The notes below the pieces were generated by a model. The model saw only the letters and a list, made by a program, of their open reading frames with translations. It had not been told where the DNA came from and did not search any database. The translations under genes were made by a program, and so were the position numbers. 64,000 nt of DNA, from positions 1,550,001-1,614,000 of the forward strand of contig NZ_WEGH01000001.1 in assembly GCF_009604375.1 (NCBI RefSeq), given 5' to 3'. Numbering within the stretch: the first letter of the stretch is position 1; every line of letters starts with the position of its first letter. Below, piece after piece: positions 63,765 through 64,000 of the stretch. This DNA comes from Actinomadura macrotermitis (GTDB lineage: Bacteria > Actinomycetota > Actinomycetes > Streptosporangiales > Streptosporangiaceae).

Positions 63765-64000
63765 CTACTCACCCTTCCCGTTCGCCGACGTCCGGGACAG
63801 TCCCCTGCCCTCGGCGTAGTGCTCCAGCATCCCGCGCAGCTGCCTGCGCCCCCGGTGCAACCGCGACATCACCGTGCCGATGGGCGTGCCCATGATCTCG
63901 GCGATCTCCTTGTAGGCGAAGCCCTCGACATCGGCGAGGTAGACCGCGATGCGGAACTCCTCGGGCAGCTCCTGCAGCGCCTGCTTGACGTCGGAGTCGG
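63765..64000 (-). CDS. sigR: ECF RNA polymerase sigma factor SigR, C-terminal part
   Basis: The gene continues beyond the right edge; 78 codons are visible. Region 4.2 is clear: '[47 protein letters not shown]' (read in parts), followed by a short basic tail '[20 protein letters not shown]'. SigR drives the disulfide-stress and mycothiol regulon. The pairing with rsrA directly downstream confirms identity. Confidence 0.93.
   Translation of the reverse strand, partial: DSDVKQALQELPEEFRIAVYLADVEGFAYKEIAEIMGTPIGTVMSRLHRGRRQLRGMLEHYAEGRGLSRTSANGKGE

Overview
The window is about 73% GC with actinobacterial gene style: many GTG starts, 4-bp ATGA/GTGA overlaps and strong G/C third-position bias. 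The lineage markers are a mycothiol-type sigR-rsrA pair, whiB1 beside pdtaS, a four-gene conservon, nickel superoxide dismutase, a lipoyl-less 2-oxoglutarate dehydrogenase (kgd) and a DasR orthologue. Together they suggest a filamentous actinomycete, perhaps of the Actinomadura/Thermomonosporaceae or Streptosporangiales kind. That placement is inference from gene content.

Left part (1-12.6 kb). A thiolase fragment and an MBL hydrolase precede two tandem cytochrome P450s of the sterol/lipid-oxidising type. A tight run follows: GT4 glycosyltransferase, methyltransferase (probable CTG start) and an alpha/alpha-toroid 'prenyltransferase'. A convergent second methyltransferase, a P450-type ferredoxin and a zinc alcohol dehydrogenase come next, with a textbook KstR-type operator between the last two divergent units. 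A secreted nuclease-like protein, a 62-aa membrane protein and a 26-aa seven-cysteine metallothionein-like peptide close this part.

Middle (12.6-45 kb). Here lie a membrane-anchored beta-propeller protein, a DUF1707 protein, an Uma2 protein, an oxidoreductase, a cupin, a complete conservon (histidine kinase, roadblock, DUF742, GTPase) and a CbiX-like protein. A short SDR/enoyl-CoA hydratase operon fits lipid or sterol beta-oxidation. Central metabolism is represented by kgd, malic enzyme and a polar amino-acid ABC transporter. Stress genes include sodX/sodN, a DUF4097-PadR pair and an anti-sigma/SigF-type sigma operon.

Right part (45-64 kb). An intergenic repeat array follows the sigma factor. 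Then come a DAG-kinase-like lipid kinase, whiB1 (with a perfect CRP-type site) beside pdtaS, biotin genes bioF, bioD-bioB and a detached bsaP, dasR, a low-GC Uma2 gene plus a frameshifted small gene, a carotenoid oxygenase and a biotin carboxylase. Two coupled membrane HD-domain genes are preceded by a long structured leader that looks like a ydaO-type (cyclic di-AMP) riboswitch. The window ends in an epimerase, rsrA and the 3' part of sigR.

The observations most worth following are the candidate c-di-AMP riboswitch in front of membrane HD phosphodiesterase-like genes, the tiny metallothionein-like peptide, the P450/GT/methyltransferase/toroid run with its KstR-type site, and the detached bsaP. 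No tRNA, rRNA, CRISPR array or insertion sequence was seen.
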